Shown: piece after piece, positions 1 through 8,420 of the stretch
Position numbering within the stretch: position 1 is the stretch's first letter
Layout: every line of letters begins with the position of its first letter
DNA from: Bacillota bacterium
GTDB taxonomy: Bacteria; Bacillota; Limnochordia; DTU080
NCBI GenBank assembly: GCA_012838035.1
Contig: DUQB01000226.1
Location: forward strand, 1-33,548
Length of the DNA: 33,548 nucleotides
Direction of reading: 5' to 3'
Notes under the pieces: generated by a model
Database searches by the model: none
What the model was told of the DNA's origin: nothing
The model's input: only the letters and a program-made list of their open reading frames with translations
Program-made: the position numbers and the translations under genes

Positions 1-67
1 AATTCCGATTTATCGCCTTAATCGCGACACATAGTTATACCAACATCCAACCTGTTCACACAACCTC

Positions 68-93
68 AAAAACCCTTGATATATAAGGGTTTT
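68..93 (-). terminator. Intrinsic terminator after rlmD
   Basis: On the minus strand a nine-base stem (AAAACCCTT pairing with AAGGGTTTT) with a seven-base AT loop sits a few bases after the rlmD stop and ends in a T run. The hairpin is flanked by A and T runs on both sides, so it could also stop transcription coming from the left. Confidence 0.8.
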
Positions 94-101
94 CAGCGCA
101 C

Positions 102-1523
102 TCAATCTTTTACTCTTGTTATCAATACTACGCACTCAACATGCGCCGTATGAGGAAACATGTCTACAGGTTGCACCTTTTGCACGCTGTAACCGTCGGC
201 GCAGATGATCTGCAGATCCCGTGCCAGAGTAGCTGGGTTACAAGACACATACACCCAGCGCTCTACACCCCAAGTGAGCGCTTCGGCGATGAAAGCGCGA
301 TCCAATCCGGCCCTGGGCGGATCTACAATCAATACGTGTGGAGGGCCTTCCTGTGTGATGAGTTTAGGCGCAATATCTTCCACTCGACCCAACATGAAGG
401 AAACATTTGTGATGTCATTGAGAGCGGCGTTGGCACGCGCATCGTCCACGGCTTGAGGAACTGCCTCGATGCCCCAGACCTTCTTTGCGCCCGCTTTGGC
501 TAGAAACATAGCCATGCTGCCCGTACCGCAATAGGCATCCCAGACAGTCGTATCGGCACTTACTTGCGCATAGTCAACAGCTGTGGCAAACAGGTTTTGC
601 GCTTGTATGGGATTCACCTGGAAAAAGGCGGTAGCCGAAATACGGAAAGTCACAGCATGTCCCAGCACGCGCAGGGTTTCCGTCAGGTACTCATCGCCGT
701 ATAAAAGGTAGTTTTGGTCACCGAGTATACGGTTGCCTTTTTGCGTATTGACGTTAAGCGTAATGCCTGCCAAGGGCGCAAACGTTTGCGTAATCTGTTG
801 CACCAATGCGGCCAAACCGGCGAACTCACTTTGAGTAGTGACCAAGGTGATCAGCAATTCCTCAGTTGTAAAACTTACCCGGCATAATACATGGCGCAGA
901 ATGCCATGCCCTGTAACTTCCGAGTACGGTGGAATCTTATGTTCCGCAATGAGGCGCTGTAACTTAGGTATGATTGACCCGATGCGAGGATGTTGCACCA
1001 AGCATTGATCAATGGGTACCAAGCGATGTGAACCTTGTTCATAAAAGCCCAGGCTTACCTGTCCGTCAACAACACCTATTGGAAACTGGGCTTTGTTTCG
1101 ATAGCGCCACGGCATAGCGGCAGGAATAATAGGCAGTACATCGACTTCCTGCAACCCGCCTACACGAGTTAACACTTGCCGCACCCGGTTCTGTTTCCAA
1201 GCCAATTGCGAGGCGTAGCGCATGTGTTGTAACTGACACCCGCCACATGAGGGAAACCACGGGCATTCCGACTGAATGCGATGCTTTGACGGAGTAACGA
1301 TGAGTAATAAGTCGGCATGCAGATAGCGGGGATGTTGTTTGGTTACCTGTACAAGCACAGTATCGCCGGGGACAGCTCCAGGTACGAAGACTGCCAGACC
1401 TGCGTATCTCCCTACTCCTTCTCCGTTGTGGCCTAGGTCATGGATGACGACCTCTATTGGCAGTCCGTACTCCGGAGCTATCTCTTGATCTTTTTTTCTT
1501 TTCGCTTTCCTAGTCGGCCGCAT
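102..1523 (-). CDS. rlmD: 23S rRNA (uracil-C5)-methyltransferase, RlmD/RlmCD type
   Basis: It methylates the C5 of a uridine in 23S rRNA (U1939-type, possibly also U747 as in Gram-positive RlmCD) using S-adenosylmethionine. The 473-residue protein has an N-terminal TRAM-like RNA-binding region (about 20-80), then Cys87, Cys93, Cys96 and Cys174 in the spacing of the RumA [4Fe-4S] cluster. The SAM-binding motif VWDAYCGTG lies near 328-336, a DPPRAG motif at 401-406, the catalytic nucleophile Cys428 in VSCNPATLARD, and the general base Glu464 in HTAHVEC. The ATG follows GGAGG by six bases. It starts 19 bases after argF, so the two are probably cotranscribed. Family membership is firm; the exact target uridine is inferred. 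Confidence 0.93.
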   Translation of the reverse strand: MRPTRKAKRKKDQEIAPEYGLPIEVVIHDLGHNGEGVGRYAGLAVFVPGAVPGDTVLVQVTKQHPRYLHADLLLIVTPSKHRIQSECPWFPSCGGCQLQHMRYASQLAWKQNRVRQVLTRVGGLQEVDVLPIIPAAMPWRYRNKAQFPIGVVDGQVSLGFYEQGSHRLVPIDQCLVQHPRIGSIIPKLQRLIAEHKIPPYSEVTGHGILRHVLCRVSFTTEELLITLVTTQSEFAGLAALVQQITQTFAPLAGITLNVNTQKGNRILGDQNYLLYGDEYLTETLRVLGHAVTFRISATAFFQVNPIQAQNLFATAVDYAQVSADTTVWDAYCGTGSMAMFLAKAGAKKVWGIEAVPQAVDDARANAALNDITNVSFMLGRVEDIAPKLITQEGPPHVLIVDPPRAGLDRAFIAEALTWGVERWVYVSCNPATLARDLQIICADGYSVQKVQPVDMFPHTAHVECVVLITRVKD

Positions 1524-1542
1524 CCGATCCCTCCGCAGCTAA

Positions 1543-2535
1543 CTACGCCACAACCGCATACGGTGAACCCATTAAAGCCAACATAATCGCATTTTGGGCG
1601 TGCAACCGATTTTCCGCTTGGTCAAATATCTCATCGGCATGAGCTTCCAGAACGTCGGCGGTTATCTCTTCGCCTCTGTGCGCCGGTAAGCAGTGCAGCA
1701 CCATACAGTCCGGCGCCGCCTGCGCTAATACGTCCTGGTTTATCTGGTACCGAGCGAATACCTTGCTACGTACCTCTTTCTCCTCTTCTTGGCCCATACT
1801 GGCCCAAACATCCGTGTAAAGCACGTCTGCCCCGGCGACCGCCGCCAAGTCGTCATGTCGTATCTCAAGTTTAGTTCCGGGTAAGGCGTCCTCCTGAGCT
1901 TGACGCAAGATTTCCGAGCTAGGCGCATAGCCGACCGGGCAACAGATGGTGACGTGCATTCCTGTTTTTGCTCCGGCAAACAGCAGCGAATGCGCCATAT
2001 TATTACCATCACCAATATACACCAGATGCTTACCGGCTAATTGTCCCAAGCGCTCCTGTATGGTAAGAAGGTCGGCCATAACTTGGCAAGGATGAAAGTC
2101 GTCGGTAAGTCCGTTAATAACCGGTACGGTAGAGTACTCAGCCAACTCTTCCACATCGCTGTGTGCGAATGTACGGATCATTATGCCGTCGACATAGCGG
2201 GAAAGCACGCGGGCCATATCGGCTATCGGTTCGCCTCTATTGATTTGAGAATCCGTCGCACTGAGAATGACGGCTGACCCACCCAGCTTTTTAATGCCGA
2301 CCTCAAATGAAACCCGGGTACGTGTGGATGGTTTGGTAAAGATACAAGCCAGTTGTTTATTCGCCAGCGCATTACACCGCTTGGTTTTCGTTTTTTTCAA
2401 AACACCGGCCAGGGCAAGCAAACCGGCGATCTCTTCAGGGCTATAATCGTGCAGACAAAGAAAATCCCGTCCATGAAGCGCATCTAAAAGTCGTAGCTGT
2501 TCTGAAGTAAGTATGATCTCTGGTGATGGTTGCAT
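1543..2535 (-). CDS. argF: Ornithine carbamoyltransferase
   Basis: It joins carbamoyl phosphate to ornithine to make citrulline in arginine biosynthesis. The 330-residue protein carries the carbamoyl-phosphate motif STRTR (residues 70-74), the HPCQ motif in DDFHPCQ, and the ornithine-binding HCLP motif near the C terminus, which distinguish OTCase from aspartate carbamoyltransferase. It is about 20 residues longer than many homologues at the N terminus, but the ATG has a good GGAGG eight bases upstream, so I keep this start. No other arginine gene is nearby: it lies between spo0A and rlmD and is probably the first gene of a two-gene unit. An AT-rich stretch at 2555-2605 may hold its promoter, but I could not define a convincing one or an ArgR box. 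Confidence 0.95.
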   Translation of the reverse strand: MQPSPEIILTSEQLRLLDALHGRDFLCLHDYSPEEIAGLLALAGVLKKTKTKRCNALANKQLACIFTKPSTRTRVSFEVGIKKLGGSAVILSATDSQINRGEPIADMARVLSRYVDGIMIRTFAHSDVEELAEYSTVPVINGLTDDFHPCQVMADLLTIQERLGQLAGKHLVYIGDGNNMAHSLLFAGAKTGMHVTICCPVGYAPSSEILRQAQEDALPGTKLEIRHDDLAAVAGADVLYTDVWASMGQEEEKEVRSKVFARYQINQDVLAQAAPDCMVLHCLPAHRGEEITADVLEAHADEIFDQAENRLHAQNAIMLALMGSPYAVVA

Positions 2536-2660
2536 CAGGTATACCTCCGCTGTGGATGAGAATGATTTCTATAAATATGAGAATCAAGGTATATATGCGC
2601 TAATACCGCTCTTCAGGCCATGGTTCCAGCATATCACACCAAAAAGCCTGATGGAATATG

Positions 2661-2672
2661 TTCCCGCGGGAA
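2661..2672. repeat. 12-bp perfect palindrome upstream of argF
   Basis: TTCCCGCGGGAA reads the same on both strands. It lies about 130 bases upstream of argF in the gap shared with the convergent small gene. It may be an operator; no regulator can be named. Confidence 0.35.
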
Positions 2673-2831
2673 ACGTACCGCTCACAGAGCCTTAGCGATC
2701 TCATACAATGCCGAATAGCCCCGTATGTTGTCGAAGAATCATGTTGGACAAGGGGTAGTTCACTTGCATGTCCAAACTTATCTGTAGGACGGCAACCTCA
2801 CACGGCAACGACGCATTCAGGAGGACGATTA

Positions 2832-2921
2832 ATGCGTGTTCTAGTGTTAATAGCCCTATGGAGCGTATTATTGGCCATTGTGCAAAGAGAAATCGCATAT
2901 ACGCGTAAGGAGCGCTCCTAA
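2832..2921 (+). CDS. Putative 29-residue single-pass membrane peptide
   Basis: I do not recognise this peptide. It is the only plus-strand gene candidate in the window. The ATG is preceded by a near-perfect AGGAGG (2819-2824) at seven-base spacing, better than many sites of the established genes here. The product would have one hydrophobic helix (MRVLVLIALWSVLLAIV) followed by a short charged tail (QREIAYTRKERS), the layout of small membrane-bound regulatory peptides. About 60 bases after its stop is a hairpin with a T run reading on the same strand. It is convergent with spo0A and divergent from argF. The frame is open further upstream to 2658, but only this start has a ribosome site. Existence is an inference from start and stop signals. 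Confidence 0.5.
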   Translation: MRVLVLIALWSVLLAIVQREIAYTRKERS

Positions 2922-2984
2922 GATAGGAGAAACGTTCTGTGGCTTGTTTTGCAGTGGAAGACTATAGCGGTCATCAAGTGGATG

Positions 2985-3020
2985 AGGAGGCAACATGTGA
3001 TGATGCTTGCCTCCTGTTTT
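2985..3020 (+). terminator. Intrinsic terminator on the plus strand
   Basis: A perfect nine-base stem (AGGAGGCAA with TTGCCTCCT), 13-base loop, followed by GTTTT on the plus strand. Read on the minus strand, downstream of spo0A, it has no T run. It therefore supports a plus-strand transcript, probably the small membrane peptide, although the hairpin could also protect the spo0A mRNA 3' end. Confidence 0.55.
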
Positions 3021-3030
3021 CCGGACTCGT

Positions 3031-3879
3031 TTAGGAGATGTGGCGTCGTTCTCTGTTCTCCAGGCGAATTTGATCGGCTAACTCTGCGATCATGGCCGAA
3101 TTGGTAGGGATCTTCGTGCGGCGGTTTCCACTGTGGCCGGTTAATGTATCATATAGTTCCCTATTCCCTCGTTCCCACCAAGCTGTAAGGGCATTGCGTA
3201 TAGCAGCCTCCACACCGCCCGGCGATGACTGATACTTTTCAGCAACCATCGGATAAAGACGTTTAGTCAGTCCACCTGCCAGCAGCCGATCATCCTCAAG
3301 CACCAGCTGCACTGCGTCTCTTATGTATAAGTACCCCTTCATATGCGCTGGAATGCCCAATCTGTGCAAGAGATCGGTCACTTGCAGCTCTCTGGAAAGC
3401 TTAGATTGCTTCGCTTGCTCCTCTGCCGCCGAACGTTGTTCGCTTCCGGATGCCGGTATTGCCGGTTTTTGCGCAGCAGGCTGCCTGTCCCCCCCGAGCA
3501 TGCCGCCATACTGCCGAATGCGATTGACCAAAACCTCCATGTCGATCGGCTTGACCATATAGTAATCCGCGCCTAGATTGGTCAGTTGATGCATAAGGTC
3601 GTCTCTCCCCAGTGCGCTTAACACGATGATCCGCGGAATCGGATCGAGTTCCAGCTCGTGCAGGCGCTCTAGAACCGCGATACCATCCAAGCGCGGCATG
3701 GCTACATCAAGAATTACTACATCAGTGGCTACTCTGCGTAAGGCGGCAAGTGCGGCCGCTCCATCCGCCACAGTCTCTACTACCTGCATATCACCCTGAC
3801 CGTCGATGATTTCAGTAAGCGTAGAGCACAAATCTCTGTTATTGTCTGCGATAAGAACGCGTACTCTCCGATCTTCCAC
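3031..3879 (-). CDS. spo0A: Spo0A-family sporulation response regulator (divergent)
   Basis: Master regulator of sporulation: a phosphorylated receiver domain releases a DNA-binding domain that recognises 0A boxes. I start it at GTG 3879, six bases after a G run, because the protein then aligns with Bacillus Spo0A from residue 1 and is 282 residues long; in-frame ATGs at 3903 and 3987 are alternatives. The receiver has phospho-acceptor Asp58 and Lys110 in YYMVKP. The C-terminal half has IPAHMKGYLYIRDAV, RGN and PTNS blocks typical of Spo0A. Two oddities: the acidic pair reads ADNNRD, so the second metal-binding Asp is Asn13, and the recognition helix reads GGVEAAIRNA where Bacillus has SRVERAIRHA. 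The linker is long and Gln/Ala-rich. It follows the lonA terminator and has a possible sigma-H promoter. Confidence 0.88.
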   Translation of the reverse strand: MEDRRVRVLIADNNRDLCSTLTEIIDGQGDMQVVETVADGAAALAALRRVATDVVILDVAMPRLDGIAVLERLHELELDPIPRIIVLSALGRDDLMHQLTNLGADYYMVKPIDMEVLVNRIRQYGGMLGGDRQPAAQKPAIPASGSEQRSAAEEQAKQSKLSRELQVTDLLHRLGIPAHMKGYLYIRDAVQLVLEDDRLLAGGLTKRLYPMVAEKYQSSPGGVEAAIRNALTAWWERGNRELYDTLTGHSGNRRTKIPTNSAMIAELADQIRLENRERRHIS

Positions 3880-3926
3880 CAATAGCCCCCCCATTATTTC
3901 CATATCCGCTATTTTGATGGACTCTC

Positions 3927-3954
3927 TTTCTGTTTTTGTGAACGATAGTCCTTT
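3927..3954 (-). promoter_or_regulatory. Possible sigma-H promoter of spo0A
   Basis: AAAGGACTA, 12 bases, then ACAGAAA resembles the sigma-H consensus (RnAGGAwWW, 11-12, RnnGAAT) with one mismatch in each element. It lies 25-50 bases upstream of the preferred spo0A starts, matching the known sigma-H control of spo0A in Bacillus. It also argues that the in-frame ATG at 3987 is upstream of the transcript. Confidence 0.4.
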
Positions 3955-3998
3955 TTCAAATGACCCGGAAGCCCATAACTCGTACATTTGCTGCCATT

Positions 3999-4005
3999 TT
4001 CGACA
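3999..4005 (-). promoter_or_regulatory. 0A-box-like site upstream of spo0A
   Basis: TGTCGAA, in the wider context ATTGTCGAAAA, matches the Spo0A-binding heptamer exactly. It lies about 45 bases upstream of the putative sigma-H promoter, fitting the autoregulation known in Bacillus. A heptamer is expected by chance a few times in a window this size, so position is the main support. Confidence 0.4.
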
Positions 4006-4040
4006 ATATCCTACATGCCGCCTACGATATGTTTGACGGC

Positions 4041-4070
4041 AAAAGACAACCGCCCTCTACAGAGCGGTTG
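4041..4070 (-). terminator. Intrinsic terminator after lonA
   Basis: Minus-strand stem CAACCGC with GCGGTTG, a ten-base loop, then TCTTTT. It starts six bases after the lonA stop codon and separates lonA from spo0A. Confidence 0.8.
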
Positions 4071-4075
4071 AGGTA

Positions 4076-6520
4076 TTACTGAGCCGGGTTTGGCGGATTG
4101 GACGTACTCCACTCGGGAGATGGGGATACATCTGTTTCCAACAGCTGAGGTTCCGGATCTTGCGCCGTCGCCTTCTCCATATCCTCGTCTATCTTGGGCC
4201 CAAGCACCATATCCAACACTTTGTCGACATGATCCGCGAATGTGAACTCCAGCTGCCTACGTACGTTCACCGGAATGTCCTCCATGTCGCGTTCATTTTC
4301 CTGGGGCAGAATGATATGCGACACGCCTGCCCGATGCGCTGCCAACACTTTCTCTTTTACTCCACCAATAGCCAACACACGCCCGCGCAGCGTAATTTCG
4401 CCGGTCATAGCCCAGTTACTCAATACAGGGCGTTTACTAAGGGCTGACGCAAGCGCAACCGCAATCGTTATACCCGCTGATGGACCATCCTTGGGAATGG
4501 CGCCTTCAGGCACGTGCACATGTATGTCATGCTTTTCATTGAAGTCGCTATCGATGCCCAGATCCTCAGCACGCGAGCGTACGAAGCTGAATGCGGCCTG
4601 TGCCGATTCGCGCATCACCTCGCCTAGTTTACCCGTCAATAGAAGGCGCCCTCGCCCAGGAACCACGGTCACTTCGATTTCCAGAATCTCGCCTCCGACA
4701 TCGGTATAGGCCAATCCTGTCGCAACACCGACTCGATCGCGATTTTCCGCCGCGGCGTGATGATAGCGCGGTTTACCTAGATACTTCTGAAGCATCCGCT
4801 GTGTCAGCTTAACTTGCTCTTTTTGGTTAGAGACTATCTCTCGGGCCGCTTTTCGACATATTGCGGCCAAAGCACGCTCAATCTGCCTCACTCCGGCCTC
4901 GCGCGTGTAACTACCAATTATGGTCCGCAACAGTCGATCTCTGATCACTAGCTGCTCGGGATCTAAACCGTGCTGTTCAATCTGCTTCGGCAACAGATGC
5001 CGTTTGACAATCTCCACCTTTTCATCCTCGGTGTAACCAGGTATCTGGATCACTTCCATCCTGTCGCGTAAGGGGCGCGGTATGGCGGAAAGTACATTTG
5101 CCGTAGTGATGAACAGCACATCGGACATATCGTAGGTGACCTCGAGATAGTGATCGCCAAAGCGACTGTTTTGCTCGGTATCCAACACCTCCAACAATGC
5201 TGAAGCGGGGTCACCACGGAAGTCGGCGCTCATTTTGTCGACTTCATCAAGCAGAATGACCGGATTCCGTACTCCCACCGTGCACATCGCCTGGATGAGT
5301 TTACCGGGCATGGCTCCTATGTAGGTGCGGCGGTGCCCCCGAATTTCCGCTTCATCACGCACGCCCCCCAGTGAAAAGCGGTAAAACCGACGTCCCATAG
5401 CAGTGGCTATTGAGCGAGCTAAAGATGTCTTACCCACACCCGGCGGCCCGACTAAGCAGAGAATAGGTCCCGGCAGCCTCTTGACCAGCTGTCTTACGGC
5501 CAGAAACTCCAAAATCCTCTCTTTTACCGTTTCTAAGCCGTAATGGTCGGCATTGAGCACCTGTTCCGCCAGCTTGATGTCGTGTCGCTCTTTGGTACGC
5601 TTTTGCCAAGGTACGGAAAGCAACCAATCCAAATAGTTCCGGATAACTACCGCTTCCGCCGCCATCGGCGGCATACGTTCCAAGCGATCAAGTTCGTGTA
5701 AAACCTTGTCGTGCGCTTCTTTCGGCAGCTTACCGGCTAAGAGCTTTCTTTTATACTCCTCAATCTCAGCCGTACGGTCATCGGCTTCGCCCAATTCTTT
5801 CTGAATCGCTTTGATTTGTTCTCTGAGGTAGTATTCGCGCTGCGCTTTTTCCATCTGCTTGCGCACCCGCTCCTGAATGCGTCGTTCGAGTTCCAAGAGA
5901 TCGGTTTCACGCAACAGGATCGCGTAGATCGCCTCAAGGCGTTCAGCGGGCGCAGCTACTTCCAGCAGCTTTTGACGTTCCTCCAGAGTGATATTCAATT
6001 GGGCGGCGATAACATCCGCCAGAATGCCCGGATCGGTGATTTCATGGACAGGAGCACCGGCTTCCGCTACAGACTTCTTAGTCAGCTTCAAGTACGCATT
6101 GAACTCATTGGCTGTGGTACGCACAAGGGCGCGGACTTCAGCGCTTTCACTCACAGGCTCTTTAACCTTAACCGCAGCTACTTCGTAATACGGCTGTGTA
6201 CTATTGTAATTGGTAATGCGCACACGACAAATCCCGGCTACCAGGACGCGCACACGCTCCTCGGGCAGCCGGAGGAGTTGCTTGACCTCAACCAGAGCGC
6301 CGTATGGGTAGATATCTTCGGTTTCAGGTTCTTCTTTTTGCGCATCGCGCTGGGCTGCAAGTATGAGATAACGCTTGTCTCGCAACATCGCCGCTTCCAC
6401 GGCGAGCAAGGATCGGCTGCGTCCAACTTCGAGGGAGGTGACCATATGGGGAAATACAAGCATTCCCCTCAGAGGCAGAAGAGGTAATACATAGTCAGGC
6501 TGTTTTGGTTTAGCCGGCAC
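4076..6520 (-). CDS. lon: ATP-dependent protease La (LonA)
   Basis: Cytoplasmic ATP-dependent serine protease that unfolds and degrades misfolded and regulatory proteins. I choose GTG 6520 because GGAG lies eight bases upstream; the ATG nine codons earlier (6547) has no ribosome site. The 814-residue product has the N-terminal Lon substrate domain (about 8-200), a helical linker, AAA+ module with Walker A GPPGVGKT (358-365) and Walker B VILLDEVDK, and the protease domain with catalytic Ser681 in DGPSAG and Lys722 in GGVKEK. A Pro/Glu-rich tail of about 40 residues extends past the usual end. It lies downstream of lonB with no terminator between them, but a possible extended -10 promoter sits in the gap. 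It ends at a strong terminator. Confidence 0.96.
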   Translation of the reverse strand: MPAKPKQPDYVLPLLPLRGMLVFPHMVTSLEVGRSRSLLAVEAAMLRDKRYLILAAQRDAQKEEPETEDIYPYGALVEVKQLLRLPEERVRVLVAGICRVRITNYNSTQPYYEVAAVKVKEPVSESAEVRALVRTTANEFNAYLKLTKKSVAEAGAPVHEITDPGILADVIAAQLNITLEERQKLLEVAAPAERLEAIYAILLRETDLLELERRIQERVRKQMEKAQREYYLREQIKAIQKELGEADDRTAEIEEYKRKLLAGKLPKEAHDKVLHELDRLERMPPMAAEAVVIRNYLDWLLSVPWQKRTKERHDIKLAEQVLNADHYGLETVKERILEFLAVRQLVKRLPGPILCLVGPPGVGKTSLARSIATAMGRRFYRFSLGGVRDEAEIRGHRRTYIGAMPGKLIQAMCTVGVRNPVILLDEVDKMSADFRGDPASALLEVLDTEQNSRFGDHYLEVTYDMSDVLFITTANVLSAIPRPLRDRMEVIQIPGYTEDEKVEIVKRHLLPKQIEQHGLDPEQLVIRDRLLRTIIGSYTREAGVRQIERALAAICRKAAREIVSNQKEQVKLTQRMLQKYLGKPRYHHAAAENRDRVGVATGLAYTDVGGEILEIEVTVVPGRGRLLLTGKLGEVMRESAQAAFSFVRSRAEDLGIDSDFNEKHDIHVHVPEGAIPKDGPSAGITIAVALASALSKRPVLSNWAMTGEITLRGRVLAIGGVKEKVLAAHRAGVSHIILPQENERDMEDIPVNVRRQLEFTFADHVDKVLDMVLGPKIDEDMEKATAQDPEPQLLETDVSPSPEWSTSNPPNPAQ

Positions 6521-6570
6521 AAAAGTCACTCCTATGATCGTCTGCATACGTTGCTACGGCGCACAGGTCC

Positions 6571-6579
6571 ATTCTATCA
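6571..6579 (-). promoter_or_regulatory. Possible extended -10 promoter of lonA
   Basis: TGATAGAAT on the minus strand matches the extended -10 form (TGn followed by TAnAAT), about 45 bases upstream of the preferred lonA GTG. An imperfect inverted repeat, TTTGGC-GTAT-GCCGAA, lies just upstream. No CtsR or CIRCE box is visible. Confidence 0.35.
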
Positions 6580-6600
6580 CAGTTCGGCATACGCCAAAGT

Positions 6601-8307
6601 TCAATGTACCGGAATAGACAACACGGCTACACCTGCGTTACCGCGCGTAGGCGCCATAGACTTCCCTGCCTTGGTTGAGCTGAACGGCGTCGGCAGCACC
6701 TCATCCAAGACCTGTTCAATGTGGGTTACGGGAATTACCTGCATACCTTGCTCTGCCATATTGGCGAAATGATCCGACCAGTTGGCTTTGGGAATCACGC
6801 ATTTCTGCACACCGGCGTTCTGCGCCGCCTCCAACTTGGCCATGATTCCTCCCACTGGTTGTACGAGCCCGCGAATAGACACTTCTCCCGTCATTGCCAC
6901 GCGATGATCCACGGCTAAACCTGTTATCGCCGAGTAGATGGCGGTAACCATGGAAACGCCCGCAGAAGGACCGTCTACAGGTATGCCGCCGGGAAAATTG
7001 ATGTGGATATCAAAATCTTGGGGACGAAGGTCGAGATTCCTGCGGAGGACAGTCAGTACGTTATCTAAACTGCTGCGTGCCATACTTTTGCGCCGCATAG
7101 TCACACCTTGACATCCCCCCATCTCCTCTTCATCCATGATACCCGTAACAGTCAGTTGACCTGCTCCGCACTCAGTGGGGATAGCGGATGCCTCCACTTC
7201 GATCAGAGTGCCTTGATTGGGGCCGTAAACCGCCAGCCCGTTGACGAAACCTACTTGCGGCTGGTCAGGTATGCGTTTTTCCGGACGCGGTTGATACTGG
7301 CCTGCGTTTACGACCCACTCCACCTCAGTGGCGGTAATGGCGCTCTTTCCCGCCGTCATAATCAATCCGGCAGCTATCTGTACGATATTCACCGCTTCAC
7401 GCCCGTTTGTTGCGTAATGCGCAATAACATCGACAGCTTTATCCTCTATCGCCATTTGGATTCTAGCCGCCGCATTACACGCGATGACGCGGATCTCCTC
7501 GGGACGCAGCCCCCGAAAGAAGACTTCCACGCACCGTGAACGTATAGCAGGAGGGATTTCATGCGGCATACGCGTGGTGGCTCCCACCAAACGAAAATCC
7601 GCAGGCAAGCCGTTTTGAAACACCTCATGTATGTGGGCCGGAATGTTGGGATCTTCCGAGCTATAATAGGCGCTCTCTAGAAAGACCTTTCTATCTTCCA
7701 AGACCTTGAGTAACTTATTCATCTGGATGGGATGTAACTCGCCGATCTCGTCAATGAACAGCATGCCGCCATGCGCTTTGGTTACAGCCCCCGGTTTAGG
7801 TTGAGGTATACCGGCGATACCAAGCGGCCCAGCCCCTTGATAAATGGGATCATGTACCGAACCCATCAAGGGGTCGGCAATGCCGCGGTCATCGAAACGC
7901 GCCGTCGTAGCATCAACTTCCACGAATTTCGCCGTTTGAGAAAACGGTGAGAGCGGCTGCTTCTTAGCCTCTTCCAGGACTAAGCGTGCAGCTGCGGTTT
8001 TTCCCACCCCCGGCGGGCCGTAGATCAGGACATGTTGCGGATTCGGTCCGCAAAGTGCGGCTCGTAACGCCTTAAGACCCTCATCTTGTCCGATGATTTC
8101 CGCGAACGACCCAGGGCGTGTTTTTTCCGACAATGGCTCTGTCAGCGATATCTGCTTTAAGCGGTGCAGTTTCTCCAGTTCTTTGCGTGACTCTCGGTCA
8201 ATGGCACCCTTGCTTGACTGCTGTGAACGCAGCAAGTTCCAAAAGTAAAGCCCAATCACAATGGCAAAAAAGAAGTTCACCAATCCGAAAATACTCACCA
8301 AATCCAT
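6601..8307 (-). CDS. lonB: Membrane-anchored Lon-like protease LonB
   Basis: ATP-dependent protease of the LonB family; in Bacillus it acts in the forespore under sigma-F. The 568-residue protein starts with a hydrophobic segment (about residues 4-25) that should tether it to the membrane, replacing the large N domain of LonA. It then has an AAA+ module with Walker A GPPGVGKTAAAR and Walker B MLFIDEIGEL, and a C-terminal protease domain with catalytic Ser in VDGPSAGVSM and Lys in GIMAKLEAAQ. Length fits the family (about 550). GGAGG precedes the ATG by ten bases. It sits between clpX and lonA, an order familiar from spore-forming Firmicutes. Four AGGTC copies lie just upstream. Confidence 0.93.
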   Translation of the reverse strand: MDLVSIFGLVNFFFAIVIGLYFWNLLRSQQSSKGAIDRESRKELEKLHRLKQISLTEPLSEKTRPGSFAEIIGQDEGLKALRAALCGPNPQHVLIYGPPGVGKTAAARLVLEEAKKQPLSPFSQTAKFVEVDATTARFDDRGIADPLMGSVHDPIYQGAGPLGIAGIPQPKPGAVTKAHGGMLFIDEIGELHPIQMNKLLKVLEDRKVFLESAYYSSEDPNIPAHIHEVFQNGLPADFRLVGATTRMPHEIPPAIRSRCVEVFFRGLRPEEIRVIACNAAARIQMAIEDKAVDVIAHYATNGREAVNIVQIAAGLIMTAGKSAITATEVEWVVNAGQYQPRPEKRIPDQPQVGFVNGLAVYGPNQGTLIEVEASAIPTECGAGQLTVTGIMDEEEMGGCQGVTMRRKSMARSSLDNVLTVLRRNLDLRPQDFDIHINFPGGIPVDGPSAGVSMVTAIYSAITGLAVDHRVAMTGEVSIRGLVQPVGGIMAKLEAAQNAGVQKCVIPKANWSDHFANMAEQGMQVIPVTHIEQVLDEVLPTPFSSTKAGKSMAPTRGNAGVAVLSIPVH

Positions 8308-8322
8308 TGCGCTACGCCCTCC

Positions 8323-8398
8323 GACCTAAGTATCTTTAGACCTACAGGCTCTTGTCCGGTAGAGTGACCTTGCGACGGGTCTTTAGCTAGTATGACCT
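8323..8398 (-). promoter_or_regulatory. Four AGGTC repeats upstream of lonB
   Basis: AGGTC occurs four times in the same orientation, at 8323-8327, 8339-8343, 8366-8370 and 8394-8398, in the short gap between the clpX terminator and lonB. Steps are 16, 27 and 28 bases. It could be a multi-site operator. It does not match the CtsR consensus. Confidence 0.3.
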
Positions 8399-8420
8399 GG
8401 AACGGCGACAATCACACGTT

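Noticed and set aside
2555-2605. Possible ArgR box or promoter upstream of argF
   Set aside because: AT-rich with TTGATT and partial TGATT/AAATCA symmetry, but no good match to the ARG-box consensus and no convincing -10.
2729-2735. TGTCGAA upstream of the small membrane peptide
   Set aside because: Exact 0A heptamer, but a heptamer is expected about four times by chance on two strands of this window, and others occur inside coding sequence. Not called.
5816-6487. A 223-codon plus-strand open frame
   Set aside because: It lies wholly antisense to lonA in a conserved coding region, has no family match and no ribosome site. It is a frame shadow.
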